Below are positions 35,260-43,229 of a stretch of DNA of 64,000 nt, in pieces; the first letter of the stretch is position 1; every line of letters begins with the position of its first letter. Below the pieces are notes generated by a model that searched no databases, was not told the origin of the DNA, and was given only the letters and a program-made list of their open reading frames with translations. The stretch lies in the NCBI RefSeq assembly GCF_900110955.1, contig NZ_FOFR01000013.1, positions 1-64,000 of the forward strand, in the 5' to 3' direction. This DNA is from Lentzea xinjiangensis. Its GTDB lineage: Bacteria; Actinomycetota; Actinomycetes; Mycobacteriales; Pseudonocardiaceae. The position numbers and the translations under genes are program-made.

Positions 35260-36522
35260 TCACCCGTTGCGCAGGTCGGGGACACCGGTCGGGTGTCCGG
35301 AGGGACAGGGGGCGCCGCCCAGCAGGAAGGTGCCGAACGACTTCACCCCGAACGCGCCGGCCGCCGCGACACCGAGCCCGGCGAGGACCAGCAGCGCCGG
35401 CACTCCGGGGAAGCCGAGCACCGAGCCGGGCTTCGTCCGCGCGGACGCGACCGGGGCCACGGCCTTGGGCGGCGCGACCCCGGCCACCGGCGGCGATCCC
35501 GGCGAGGGTGCGAGCGGTGCCGCCGCCTCGCCGCCCGGCGGCACCGGTGCCGCGGGAGCCGGAGCGGGAGCGGCGTCCGGCGGTGTCGACGGCGCCGAAG
35601 CGGACGCGTTCGCCGCGGCCTCGGTGTCGCCGACGACCACCACCATCTTGCGCAACGGGTTGAGCAGCGGCACGAGTTCCTCGGGCAGCAACGGCGCCAG
35701 CACACCGTCCAGGATCCCGCCCAGGCCGAGCCCGGTCCGCAACGCGAGCACGTCGACGGTGAGCACGAGGCCACGGCTGGTGGAGGTGGCCGACGTCCCG
35801 TCGAGCTTCGTCGCGGCGGCCGGCCAGGTGAGCGTGATCCCCAGCGGTTCCAACACCTTCAGCAGCCCGTCCGGCGGTGCGCCGGGCGCCTCCACCGGGA
35901 ACTTCTGCCCCAGCACGGTGATCTCGGCGACGGAGAACGCGCTCGTGCCGCTGCCCTTGCCGCCGTCGCTCACCGCGACCGACTCGAAGCGGACCCCGGA
36001 CACCACGACCAGGCCCGCCAGCAACGAGATCGTCTGCACGGACGTCACCGCGGCAGAACGCGCCTCCGTCGCGCCGACCGCGCTGACGCTGCTGGACGTC
36101 ACCCCGTCGGCGGTGAGCAGGAACGGCACCCCCTGCCGGGCGCCCGCCGAGGACTCGGCCCTGGCGGCGCCCGCCGTGGCCCTCATCCCCGGCTTGGACT
36201 CGTCGGCGGGACCACCGGGGTGCGCCGCGTTCGCCTGCACCGGGTAGGCGAAGCCGACGAGCTGCGGCAGCCCTGTGCCGACGGCCGCGCCCGGCCACAG
36301 CGAGCTCGCGACCGACCGGCCGATCGGGCCGGAGCCCAGCTCGGTCCGCGTGTAGGACAGGTGCACCTCGCCCTGCGGTTCCGCGGGCACCGGGATCAGG
36401 TCGCTGTGCAGCAGCACCGAGACCGGTGCCGCGCGGGCGGACAGGGTGAACCCGCCGATGTCGGCCGCCCGTGCGGGCGCCGGGCACAGCAGCAGGAGCA
36501 GCACGACGATCGCGTACCTCAC
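35260..36522 (-). CDS. Exported, membrane-anchored protein of the Liv-type operon
   Basis: This 420-residue protein has a signal peptide (MRYAIVVLLLLLCPAPARA), an N-terminal strand-rich domain (ADIGGFTLSARAAPVSVLLH, then GEVHLSYTRTELGSGPIGRS and VASSLWPGAAVGTG), a second domain around 130-280, a long Pro/Ala linker (about 305-370) and a C-terminal helix (VPALLVLAGLGVAAAGAFGV). The layout is that of a surface protein tethered on a stalk. It overlaps the LivF stop by GTGA, so it is cotranscribed with the ABC transporter and is probably an accessory for its substrate. I recognise no characterised family. Confidence 0.7.
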   Translation of the reverse strand: MRYAIVVLLLLLCPAPARAADIGGFTLSARAAPVSVLLHSDLIPVPAEPQGEVHLSYTRTELGSGPIGRSVASSLWPGAAVGTGLPQLVGFAYPVQANAAHPGGPADESKPGMRATAGAARAESSAGARQGVPFLLTADGVTSSSVSAVGATEARSAAVTSVQTISLLAGLVVVSGVRFESVAVSDGGKGSGTSAFSVAEITVLGQKFPVEAPGAPPDGLLKVLEPLGITLTWPAAATKLDGTSATSTSRGLVLTVDVLALRTGLGLGGILDGVLAPLLPEELVPLLNPLRKMVVVVGDTEAAANASASAPSTPPDAAPAPAPAAPVPPGGEAAAPLAPSPGSPPVAGVAPPKAVAPVASARTKPGSVLGFPGVPALLVLAGLGVAAAGAFGVKSFGTFLLGGAPCPSGHPTGVPDLRNG

Positions 36523-37172
36523 GAGGTCCCTCCGAAGTAGGCGGAAGCCAGGTCCTCACCGGCGGTGATCTCCCCGTGCGCCATCACGACGACCTGGTCG
36601 GCGACGGCGGACGCGGTCTCGGCGAACTGCTCGACGACCAGCATCGTGACGCCGCTGCCCGCGAGCTCCCCGACCACCTCGTACAGCTCGGCTACGACCA
36701 CCGGCGCGAGCCCCATCGACAGCTCGTCGACCACCAGCACGGCCGGGTCGGTGATCAGCGCGCGGGAGAACGCGAGCATCTGCTGCTCGCCGCCGGACAT
36801 CGACCCGGCGAGCTGGCGGTGCCGCGCCTTGAGCTTCGGGAACCGCTCGTAGACCACGGCGGGATCACCGCGCATGAGCCGGAGGTTCTCCGCGACCGTG
36901 AGGTTCGGGAAGATCGCCCGGCCCTCCGGGATCGTGCACAGGCCCGCGCGCGCCAGCTCGTCGGGCGCGGCGTCGTTGACGTGCACCCCGCCCAGGTGGA
37001 CGTGCCCTGCCGACGCCCGCAACTGTCCACTGAGGACTTTGACCAGGGTGGACTTGCCGGCGCCGTTCGGGCCGAGCAACGCGGTGACGGTGCCGCGCGG
37101 CACGTTCAGCGAGACGCCGCGCAGCACCTCGATCCGGCCGTACCCGGCGTGGACGTCCATCAGGTCGATCAT
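36519..37172 (-). CDS. Liv-type ABC transporter ATPase (LivF-like)
   Basis: The 217-residue ATPase of the branched-chain/HAAT class has DVHAGYGRIEVLRGVSL, Walker A GPNGAGKST, the signature SGGEQQMLAFSRAL, Walker B VLVVDELSMGLAP and switch VVEQFAETA. It overlaps the LivG-like gene by ATGA. The name follows its similarity to LivF; the substrate need not be an amino acid (see the operator and accessory genes). Confidence 0.92.
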   Translation of the reverse strand: MIDLMDVHAGYGRIEVLRGVSLNVPRGTVTALLGPNGAGKSTLVKVLSGQLRASAGHVHLGGVHVNDAAPDELARAGLCTIPEGRAIFPNLTVAENLRLMRGDPAVVYERFPKLKARHRQLAGSMSGGEQQMLAFSRALITDPAVLVVDELSMGLAPVVVAELYEVVGELAGSGVTMLVVEQFAETASAVADQVVVMAHGEITAGEDLASAYFGGTS

Positions 37173-37861
37173 CCGAGGTACGCCTCCCGGACACCCTCGT
37201 GGGCGCGCACGGCGGCCGGTGTCCCGGACACCAGCAGCCGGCCGAGGGTGAGCACGTGCACGGTGTCGCAGTAGCCCATCACGAGGTCCATGTCGTGCTC
37301 GACCAGCACGACCGAGCGGCCCTCCGCGCTCAGCTCGCGCAGCAGCGCGCCGAACGCGCCCGTTTCGGCGCGGTCGAGCCCCGACGACGGCTCGTCGAGC
37401 AGCAGCAGGCGCGGGTCGGTGGCGAGCGCGCGGGCCAGCTCCAGCAGCCGCGCGGCACCGGTCGGCACGGTGTCGGCCTGCTTCGCCGAGAACTCCGCGA
37501 TGCCGACGCGCTCCAGCAGGCCCGCGGCCAGGTCCGGCGATCGGCGGCGGCTTTCCAGCGCCACCACGACGTTCTCCCACACGGTCAGCGAGCCGAACAC
37601 CTCCAGCCGCTGGAACGTCCTCGCCACACCGAGCCTGGAGCGCTGGTGCGGCCCCTTGGCGGTGATGTCCTCGTCGTCGAGCAGGACCCGGCCCGCCGAC
37701 GGCCTGCGCAGTCCGCTGACCACGTCGAACAACGTCGTCTTGCCCGCGCCGTTGGGCCCGATCAGCCCGGTGACGCCGGGCTCGACCACCAGCGAGACGT
37801 CGTCGACCGCGGTCACCTGGCCGAAGCGGACCGTCACGCCCTCCAGCCGCAGCGTGCTCAT
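37169..37861 (-). CDS. Liv-type ABC transporter ATPase (LivG-like)
   Basis: This 230-residue ATPase is LivG-like: LEGVTVRFGQVTAVDDVSL, Walker A GPNGAGKTT, the RTFQRLEVFGSLTVWENV motif usual in LivG, a degenerate signature PTGAARLLELARAL (Ser-Gly-Gly replaced by Thr-Gly-Ala), Walker B LLLLDEPSSGLD and VVLVEHDMDLV. The altered signature may leave one weak ATP site, a known possibility in heteromeric ABC pairs. It overlaps both neighbours by 4 bp. Confidence 0.9.
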   Translation of the reverse strand: MSTLRLEGVTVRFGQVTAVDDVSLVVEPGVTGLIGPNGAGKTTLFDVVSGLRRPSAGRVLLDDEDITAKGPHQRSRLGVARTFQRLEVFGSLTVWENVVVALESRRRSPDLAAGLLERVGIAEFSAKQADTVPTGAARLLELARALATDPRLLLLDEPSSGLDRAETGAFGALLRELSAEGRSVVLVEHDMDLVMGYCDTVHVLTLGRLLVSGTPAAVRAHEGVREAYLG

Positions 37862-39675
37862 GCGCGCCGCCAGGACCACGCCCGGAACACCCAGCTCACC
37901 AGGCCGTTGGGATCGCGGGCGAGTCCCGCCGCCGCGACGCCGAGCAGCACGACCGCCACGCCCGCCAACGCCGGGAAACCGCTCTGCAGCACCGGGAGCA
38001 GCATCAGCAGCAGTCCGCCGAGCAGCGCGCCGGACACCGACGTCACCCCCGCGATCACGGCGAACAGCAGCAACGGCAGGTTGTTGAAGAGCTGGAAGTC
38101 GCTCGCCGCGACGGTTTCGCGCAGCTGCGCGAAGAGCCCGCCCGCCAGGCCCGCGATGGCCGCCGAGAGCGCGAACACGCCGACCCGGATCCAGCGCACG
38201 TTGACGCCGAGCGTCGCGCACGCCGCGGGGCTGTCCTTGACCGCGATCACCCGGCGCCCGAGCCGTCCGCGCCGCACCGCGAGAACGCCCATCCCGACCA
38301 GCGCGAACACCGCGGCGGCCAGCACGAGCTGACCGGTCGCGGACTCCACCAGCCGCGGCACCTGCAGGCTCCCCCGCACGCCGAACGCGATCGGCGACTG
38401 AAGCACGAGCTTGTCCATCAGCTGCGCGAACCCCAGCGTCGCGAGCGCCAGGTACAGCCCGCTCACCCGCAGCACCGTCACGGCGACCAGCGCGCCCACC
38501 AGGGCCGCCACCGCCGCGCCCAGCAGCAACGACCACGGCGACGACGAGCCCAGCCGCGCGACCGTCACCGCCCCCACGCCGACGAACGTGAACTGCCCGA
38601 GCGACACCACCCCGCCGTACCCGGTGAGCAGCACCATCGACAGCAGCACGATCCCGAACACGAGCCCCAGCGCGAGCTGCCCGGCCACCACCGGACCGGC
38701 CGGCAGCGCCAGCGCGAGGACCGCGCCCAGGAAGAGCACCGCGCCGACGCCGGTCGGCAACGCGCCGGGCACCGCCACCCCGCGCGACCCCCGCACGCCG
38801 CCGATCCGCAGCGGCGACTGCGGCATCGCGAGCAGCACGACGAACAGCAGCAACGCCGGGATCGCCGCCCGGAACGCGATCCAGAACGGCGAGGACGGCA
38901 GGTACGCGACGGCGTAGGACTGCACCAGCCCGAGCCCGAGCGCCCCCGCGAACGTCCACGGCAGGCTGCGCAGCCGCCCGACCAGCGCCGCGGTGTAGGC
39001 GGTGATCACCAGCAGCGTCATCGTCACGTAGTCGAGCTGCACGACCGGCGTGAGCAGGATGCCGCCCAGCGCGGCCAGCGCCGACCCGATCGCCCAGCTC
39101 AGCGCCGACAGCCGGTGCGGCCGCGTCCCGTACAGCGCCGCCAGCTCCGGCGCGTCGACGCAGGCCCGCATCGCGAGCCCGGTGCGCGTCCGGTTCAGCA
39201 GCGCGTAGAGCCCGCCCGCGACCAGCACCGCGCAGGCCAGCGTCACCAGGTCGTGCCCGCTGACGTAGGACTGCCCGAGGTGGACGCCGTGCTGGTCGAG
39301 GAACGGCCGCACGGGCCGCGCCCGCGGCGGCCAGACCACCTGGGCCACCCCGATCAACCCGACCAGCACGCCCACGCCCGCGACGAGCGTGATGCCGACC
39401 GGCGCACCCGCGAGCCTGCGCATCACGAAGCGTTCGACCACCAGCCCGAACAGCGGCGCGCACCCGCCGACCACCACCAGCAGCGCGAGCCACTGCGGCA
39501 GGCCGCGGTTCTCCGCGAGCTCCCAGTACAGGAACGCCATGACCATGCCGATCGCGCCGTGCCCGACGTTGAACACCTTGGAGGTGCTGTAGGTCAGCAC
39601 GAGCCCGCCGGCGACCACGGCGTACGCCCCGCCCGTCACCAGGCCGAAGATCGTGTAGGCGAGCAGGGCGGTCAT
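37858..39675 (-). CDS. Fused LivH-LivM permease
   Basis: This single 605-residue chain holds both permease halves. The LivH-like half (about 1-285) has YTIFGLVTGGAYAVVAGGLV and TYSTSKVFNVGHGAIGMVMA. The LivM-like half (about 310-605) has GQLALGLVFGIVLLSMVLLT, GYGGVVSLGQFTFVGVGAV and the C-terminal VAASDFQLFNNLPLLLFAVI. Together they give about 16-18 membrane helices. In E. coli the halves are separate LivH and LivM. The fusion is seen in some actinobacterial systems. It overlaps the solute-binding protein stop by ATGA. Confidence 0.9.
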   Translation of the reverse strand: MTALLAYTIFGLVTGGAYAVVAGGLVLTYSTSKVFNVGHGAIGMVMAFLYWELAENRGLPQWLALLVVVGGCAPLFGLVVERFVMRRLAGAPVGITLVAGVGVLVGLIGVAQVVWPPRARPVRPFLDQHGVHLGQSYVSGHDLVTLACAVLVAGGLYALLNRTRTGLAMRACVDAPELAALYGTRPHRLSALSWAIGSALAALGGILLTPVVQLDYVTMTLLVITAYTAALVGRLRSLPWTFAGALGLGLVQSYAVAYLPSSPFWIAFRAAIPALLLFVVLLAMPQSPLRIGGVRGSRGVAVPGALPTGVGAVLFLGAVLALALPAGPVVAGQLALGLVFGIVLLSMVLLTGYGGVVSLGQFTFVGVGAVTVARLGSSSPWSLLLGAAVAALVGALVAVTVLRVSGLYLALATLGFAQLMDKLVLQSPIAFGVRGSLQVPRLVESATGQLVLAAAVFALVGMGVLAVRRGRLGRRVIAVKDSPAACATLGVNVRWIRVGVFALSAAIAGLAGGLFAQLRETVAASDFQLFNNLPLLLFAVIAGVTSVSGALLGGLLLMLLPVLQSGFPALAGVAVVLLGVAAAGLARDPNGLVSWVFRAWSWRRA

Positions 39676-41078
39676 CCGCCCACCCCCGTGTCGACCAACG
39701 ACCCGCACGAGTACCCGGACGCCGGCGCGAGCCTGCTCCACGCCCCGCCCTTCAGCCGCACCAGCGCCATGCAGGCGGAGGTCCGCTTGCCGCCGACGTC
39801 CTGTGGCGCGACCATCCCCTCCGCGGTGAAGTCGTGCACGTTCCTGATCGCGTCGATCATCGCCTTGCGGGTGAGCTGCGGCCCGACCTTCGCGGCGGTC
39901 TGGACGAACAGCCGGGCCGCGGCCCAGGCGAACATGCCGAAGTAGCTCGGCGCGGCGCCGGGTGCCACCCGCCCTAGCCACTGCCGGTACAGCGCCACCT
40001 GGGCGTTGGGCTCCTCGAACAGCGCGCCGTTGGTGTAGACGACGGTGCCGTCGACCGCCCCGCCGCCCTGCCGCACGTACTGCGGGTCGTAGGCGCTCGG
40101 GTCCGTGACGAACGCCTCCGGCGTGAACCCCTGCTGCCGCATGGCCTGCTGCAACCGCACCGCGTACTGCGCCGACCCGATCCAGTAGACGATCTTGGCG
40201 CCGGTTTCCTTGAGCTTCGCCACGTACGGCGCGTAGTTGACGTCCGTGATGTCGATGGCCTGCGAGTACACGAACTTGATGCCGCGCGCCTCCGCCGCCT
40301 TCTGCATGCTGCGGGCGTTCTGCGCGCTCGCGTCGGCGTTGAGGTAGAGGGAGGCCGCGTGGCCTGCGCCGCCGGGGAAGCTCGCCTTGACGAGGTCCGG
40401 TCCCGCCGACGACACCAGGTTCACGACGTTGGACGCGACCCCGAAGCTGACCGGCGTGCGCTGGCGTTGCGCCGTGACCGTCGAGGCCCGCAGGTCGGGG
40501 ATCCCGCACCCGGCCGCCGCGGGCCCGCCGCCCTGGTCGAACGCCGACATCGACCCGACCAGCGCGAACGCCTGCTGGCAGGCCTGGGAGGTGGCCTGCT
40601 GGTCGCCACCGCTGTCCGTGCGCGAGTCGAACGACACGAGCTTGAGCTTGCGGCCGCAGACGGTGCCCTGGGTGGCGTTGAAGTACTCGACGAACGCCTT
40701 GGTCGCCTGCTGGGCCGACTGGAAGATGCCGGGCACCGGTCCGCTGATGTCGGAGATGTTGGCGATCGTGATCTCGCCCGCCGTGACGCCGGCGTCCGTG
40801 GCGCCCCCGGTGCCCTGGCAGGCCGCCGCGATGCTGCCGGGCGGGTTCGGCTGCCTGTTCGCCTGCTGGGGGTTGTTCGCGCCGGTCTGGCCGGCGGTGC
40901 CGGCGGTGCCATCGGTGCCGGCCACCGCGCCGTCCTCCGGCACCGCGCCCTGCTCCGTCGCCGTCCCGCCGCCCTGGGGCACGGCGAGAGCGGCGCGTTG
41001 CTCGTCGGTGAGCCTGCTCCCGCAGCCCGCGAGCACCGCGCAGACCGCCACCACGACCAGCGTTGTCCTGCGACGCAT
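39672..41078 (-). CDS. Liv-type lipoprotein solute-binding protein
   Basis: This 468-residue type I periplasmic-binding-fold protein has a lipoprotein signal (VAVCAVLAGCGS, lipidated Cys about 19), a Gly/Thr/Gln-rich spacer (about 35-80) and a Peripla_BP_6-type body: EITIANISDISGPVPGIFQS, GTVCGRKLKLVSFDSRTD, AFALVGSMSAFDQGG and GAKIVYWIGSAQYAVRLQQA. It binds the transported solute and passes it to the fused permease. It is the first gene of the six-gene operon and is preceded by a promoter that contains a KstR-like palindrome. Confidence 0.9.
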   Translation of the reverse strand: MRRRTTLVVVAVCAVLAGCGSRLTDEQRAALAVPQGGGTATEQGAVPEDGAVAGTDGTAGTAGQTGANNPQQANRQPNPPGSIAAACQGTGGATDAGVTAGEITIANISDISGPVPGIFQSAQQATKAFVEYFNATQGTVCGRKLKLVSFDSRTDSGGDQQATSQACQQAFALVGSMSAFDQGGGPAAAGCGIPDLRASTVTAQRQRTPVSFGVASNVVNLVSSAGPDLVKASFPGGAGHAASLYLNADASAQNARSMQKAAEARGIKFVYSQAIDITDVNYAPYVAKLKETGAKIVYWIGSAQYAVRLQQAMRQQGFTPEAFVTDPSAYDPQYVRQGGGAVDGTVVYTNGALFEEPNAQVALYRQWLGRVAPGAAPSYFGMFAWAAARLFVQTAAKVGPQLTRKAMIDAIRNVHDFTAEGMVAPQDVGGKRTSACMALVRLKGGAWSRLAPASGYSCGSLVDTGVGG

Positions 41079-41154
41079 GCGGACCGACGCTAGGGCACTG
41101 CATCAATCCAGCCCGAATCGCCGGCCTGCGGTTTCACCCGTGTGGCCGACCGAT

Positions 41155-41183
41155 TTTCTAGAACGCGTTCTATCTGCAAACAA
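41155..41183 (-). promoter_or_regulatory. Promoter of the Liv-type operon with a KstR-like operator
   Basis: On the minus strand a -35 element TTGTTT (41183-41178) and a -10 element TAGAAA (41160-41155) are 17 nt apart. Within them lies the perfect 14-bp palindrome TAGAACGCGTTCTA (41159-41172), which fits the TnnAACnnGTTnnA motif of the TetR-family steroid/lipid regulator KstR. Repression by blocking RNA polymerase is a natural reading. The promoter is by-eye only; the site starts 81 nt from the ATG. Confidence 0.6.
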
Positions 41184-41342
41184 TGCGGCGCAACCGCGTC
41201 ACCGGAGCGAGCTTCAGTCGTTTGACCAGGCTTTGCACAAGAGTCGGCCAAGCTGTGGACGAATGCTGATACAACACGTTCTCGGGACTGACCAGCTCGA
41301 CTGGAACCGGTTCTCGGCCAGTTCCGGCCGTGGGTCAGCCGA

Positions 41343-42101
41343 TCACAACGGCGGCAGCAGCTCCGGCCACCGCGGCTTGATCACGTCGCCGGACGACTCC
41401 CCGCGCAACCGCCGCAACACCCACGGCACGACGTGCTCCCGGGCCCACCGCAGGTCCTCCGACCGCCGGACCCGCCGGTCCACCAGCGGCGCCACCCCCA
41501 GCACGGTCCGGGTCAGCGCGTGCGACACGCCGAGCCCGTCGAGCACCGAGATCGCGACTTCGGTGTGCCCGAGCGAGTTGAGGTGCAGCCGGTCGGGAGA
41601 CCACATGCGGCGGTCGCACAACTGCCGCATGCCCCACATGTCGACCAGGACGCACGAGTGTTCGGCGGCGATCGCGCGCACGTGCTCGTTGTAGATGGCC
41701 ACGCGGCCGCGCATCTTGCGGAACACCGGGTCGTCCGCGCCGTCGACGCCGGTGAAGAGGATGACCTTCGCGCCGGCGTTGACCAGCCGTGCGACGGCCG
41801 CGCGGTAGCGGCGCATCAACGCGTCGATGTCCACCTTCGGCCGCATGAGGTCGTTCCCGCCCGCGTACAGGGAAACGAGGTCGGGCTTCATCGCCAGCGC
41901 GCGCTCGAACTGCTCGGCCAGCACCTGCGGCAGCAGCCGGCCGCGCACGGCCAGGTTGGCGTAGGTGAACTCGGGGTCGGCCGCGCCCAGCACCTCGGCG
42001 ACGCGATCGGCCCAGCCCCGCACCCCGTTGGGACGACCGGGGTCGTCGTCGCCCACCCCCTCGGTGAACGAGTCCCCCAGCGCCACGAACCGCTTGCTCA
42101 T
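41343..42101 (-). CDS. SGNH/GDSL hydrolase
   Basis: This 252-residue enzyme has block I FVALGDSFTEGVGDDDP (catalytic Ser about 11), block III-like GGNDLMRP and the C-terminal DRLHLNSLGH with catalytic Asp and His. No signal peptide is seen, so it acts in the cytoplasm. Families of this type act as lipases or esterases; the substrate is unknown. It is upstream of and on the same strand as the Liv operon, but the gap (264 bp) contains the operon promoter. Confidence 0.88.
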   Translation of the reverse strand: MSKRFVALGDSFTEGVGDDDPGRPNGVRGWADRVAEVLGAADPEFTYANLAVRGRLLPQVLAEQFERALAMKPDLVSLYAGGNDLMRPKVDIDALMRRYRAAVARLVNAGAKVILFTGVDGADDPVFRKMRGRVAIYNEHVRAIAAEHSCVLVDMWGMRQLCDRRMWSPDRLHLNSLGHTEVAISVLDGLGVSHALTRTVLGVAPLVDRRVRRSEDLRWAREHVVPWVLRRLRGESSGDVIKPRWPELLPPL

Positions 42102-42199
42102 GCTCAGGATTTTAGGTCGTTTCGATCAGGCCGTGGTTGCGCGGTTCCGGATAACGGTTCAATAACGCCGATGTCTCGAACTGAGGCGCGCTCCGGCCC

Positions 42200-43135
42200 G
42201 TGGCCGTACTCCAGTTCGTGCGACTCCCCATGGACTTGGCGATGCCGACGCGACTGCTGGTCGCGCTGGCCGGCTGCGCGCTGGCCGTGCTGATCGGCAC
42301 CGGGAGCGCGACCGGCCAGCCGGCCACCACGCCGTCCACGCCCATCTCGACCCCGCCGCCGGGCAGCGGCGGCACGGGTGACGAGGTCGTGCAGACGCAG
42401 TGGGGACCGCTCGGACCCGCCGACCGGGACTTCATGAACCGGGTCAAGCAGGCCGGGCTGTGGGAGAAGCCGGCGGGCGACAAGGGCAAGGCCAAGCGGC
42501 CGGACCAGCCCAAGATCCAGGAAGCCTGCAAGCACCTCATCGAGGGGCACACGCTGCTGGACAACGTGGTGAACCGGGCGGGCGTCCTGCTCGGTCACAC
42601 GTTGCCCACGGAGGCCTCCGAGGAGCAGAAGGGCTGGCTGGCCGAGATGGACGCGGCGAACGGCGACGAGTTCGACGTCGTCTTCGCCAACCGGCTGCGC
42701 GCGGCACACGGCAAGGTCTACGCCTACGCCGCGCAGATCCGGGCGGGCACCAAGAACGAGCTCATCCGCATCCTCTCCACCCAAGCGATGATCACCGTCT
42801 TCGACCACATGAAGGTGCTCGAGGAGACGGGCCGCGTCGACTTCGCCGGCCTGGAGTCACCGCAACCGCTCGCCCCGCCGACGGCGAACGCCGACGGCAC
42901 CGCCGCACCGGACGCCGGTGGCGACCAGGCGGCCGAGCAGTCGGCGAACCCCACCGACGGTGTGATCCCGACCGTGCCGCAGGGCACCAGGTTCACCCGC
43001 ACCGCGGAACAAGGGGTGTTCGGTGACAACAACGGCGTCTTCTTCGGGGCGATCGGCGTGCTCGCGCTCGCGCTGGTGGGGATGCGAATGATATCGCGAT
43101 CCAAGAAAACACGGCGGAAATCTCGTTCGTACTGA
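42200..43135 (+). CDS. Exported DUF4142 protein with C-terminal membrane anchor
   Basis: This 311-residue protein has a signal segment (LLVALAGCALAVLIGTGSAT), a Pro/Thr-rich spacer, then a DUF4142 helical domain (about 75-215: DRDFMNRVKQAGLWEKPAG, IQEACKHLIEGHTLLDNVVN, FDVVFANRLRAAHGKVYAYA) that has a ferritin-like fold in other proteins. A linker leads to a C-terminal helix (FFGAIGVLALALVGM) and a basic tail, so it is cell-surface tethered. The first start is GTG 42200; ATG 42230 is an alternative, and no clear ribosome site separates them. Its neighbour encodes a DUF1996 protein. Confidence 0.7.
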   Translation: MAVLQFVRLPMDLAMPTRLLVALAGCALAVLIGTGSATGQPATTPSTPISTPPPGSGGTGDEVVQTQWGPLGPADRDFMNRVKQAGLWEKPAGDKGKAKRPDQPKIQEACKHLIEGHTLLDNVVNRAGVLLGHTLPTEASEEQKGWLAEMDAANGDEFDVVFANRLRAAHGKVYAYAAQIRAGTKNELIRILSTQAMITVFDHMKVLEETGRVDFAGLESPQPLAPPTANADGTAAPDAGGDQAAEQSANPTDGVIPTVPQGTRFTRTAEQGVFGDNNGVFFGAIGVLALALVGMRMISRSKKTRRKSRSY

Positions 43136-43229
43136 GAAAAAACAAACACCCAGGTTCAAACCGAAGATAGCGGCCCATACCGCCGTCAGCTTCACCATGC
43201 CGTTTTATCGGACTACCACGAGGTGGCAA

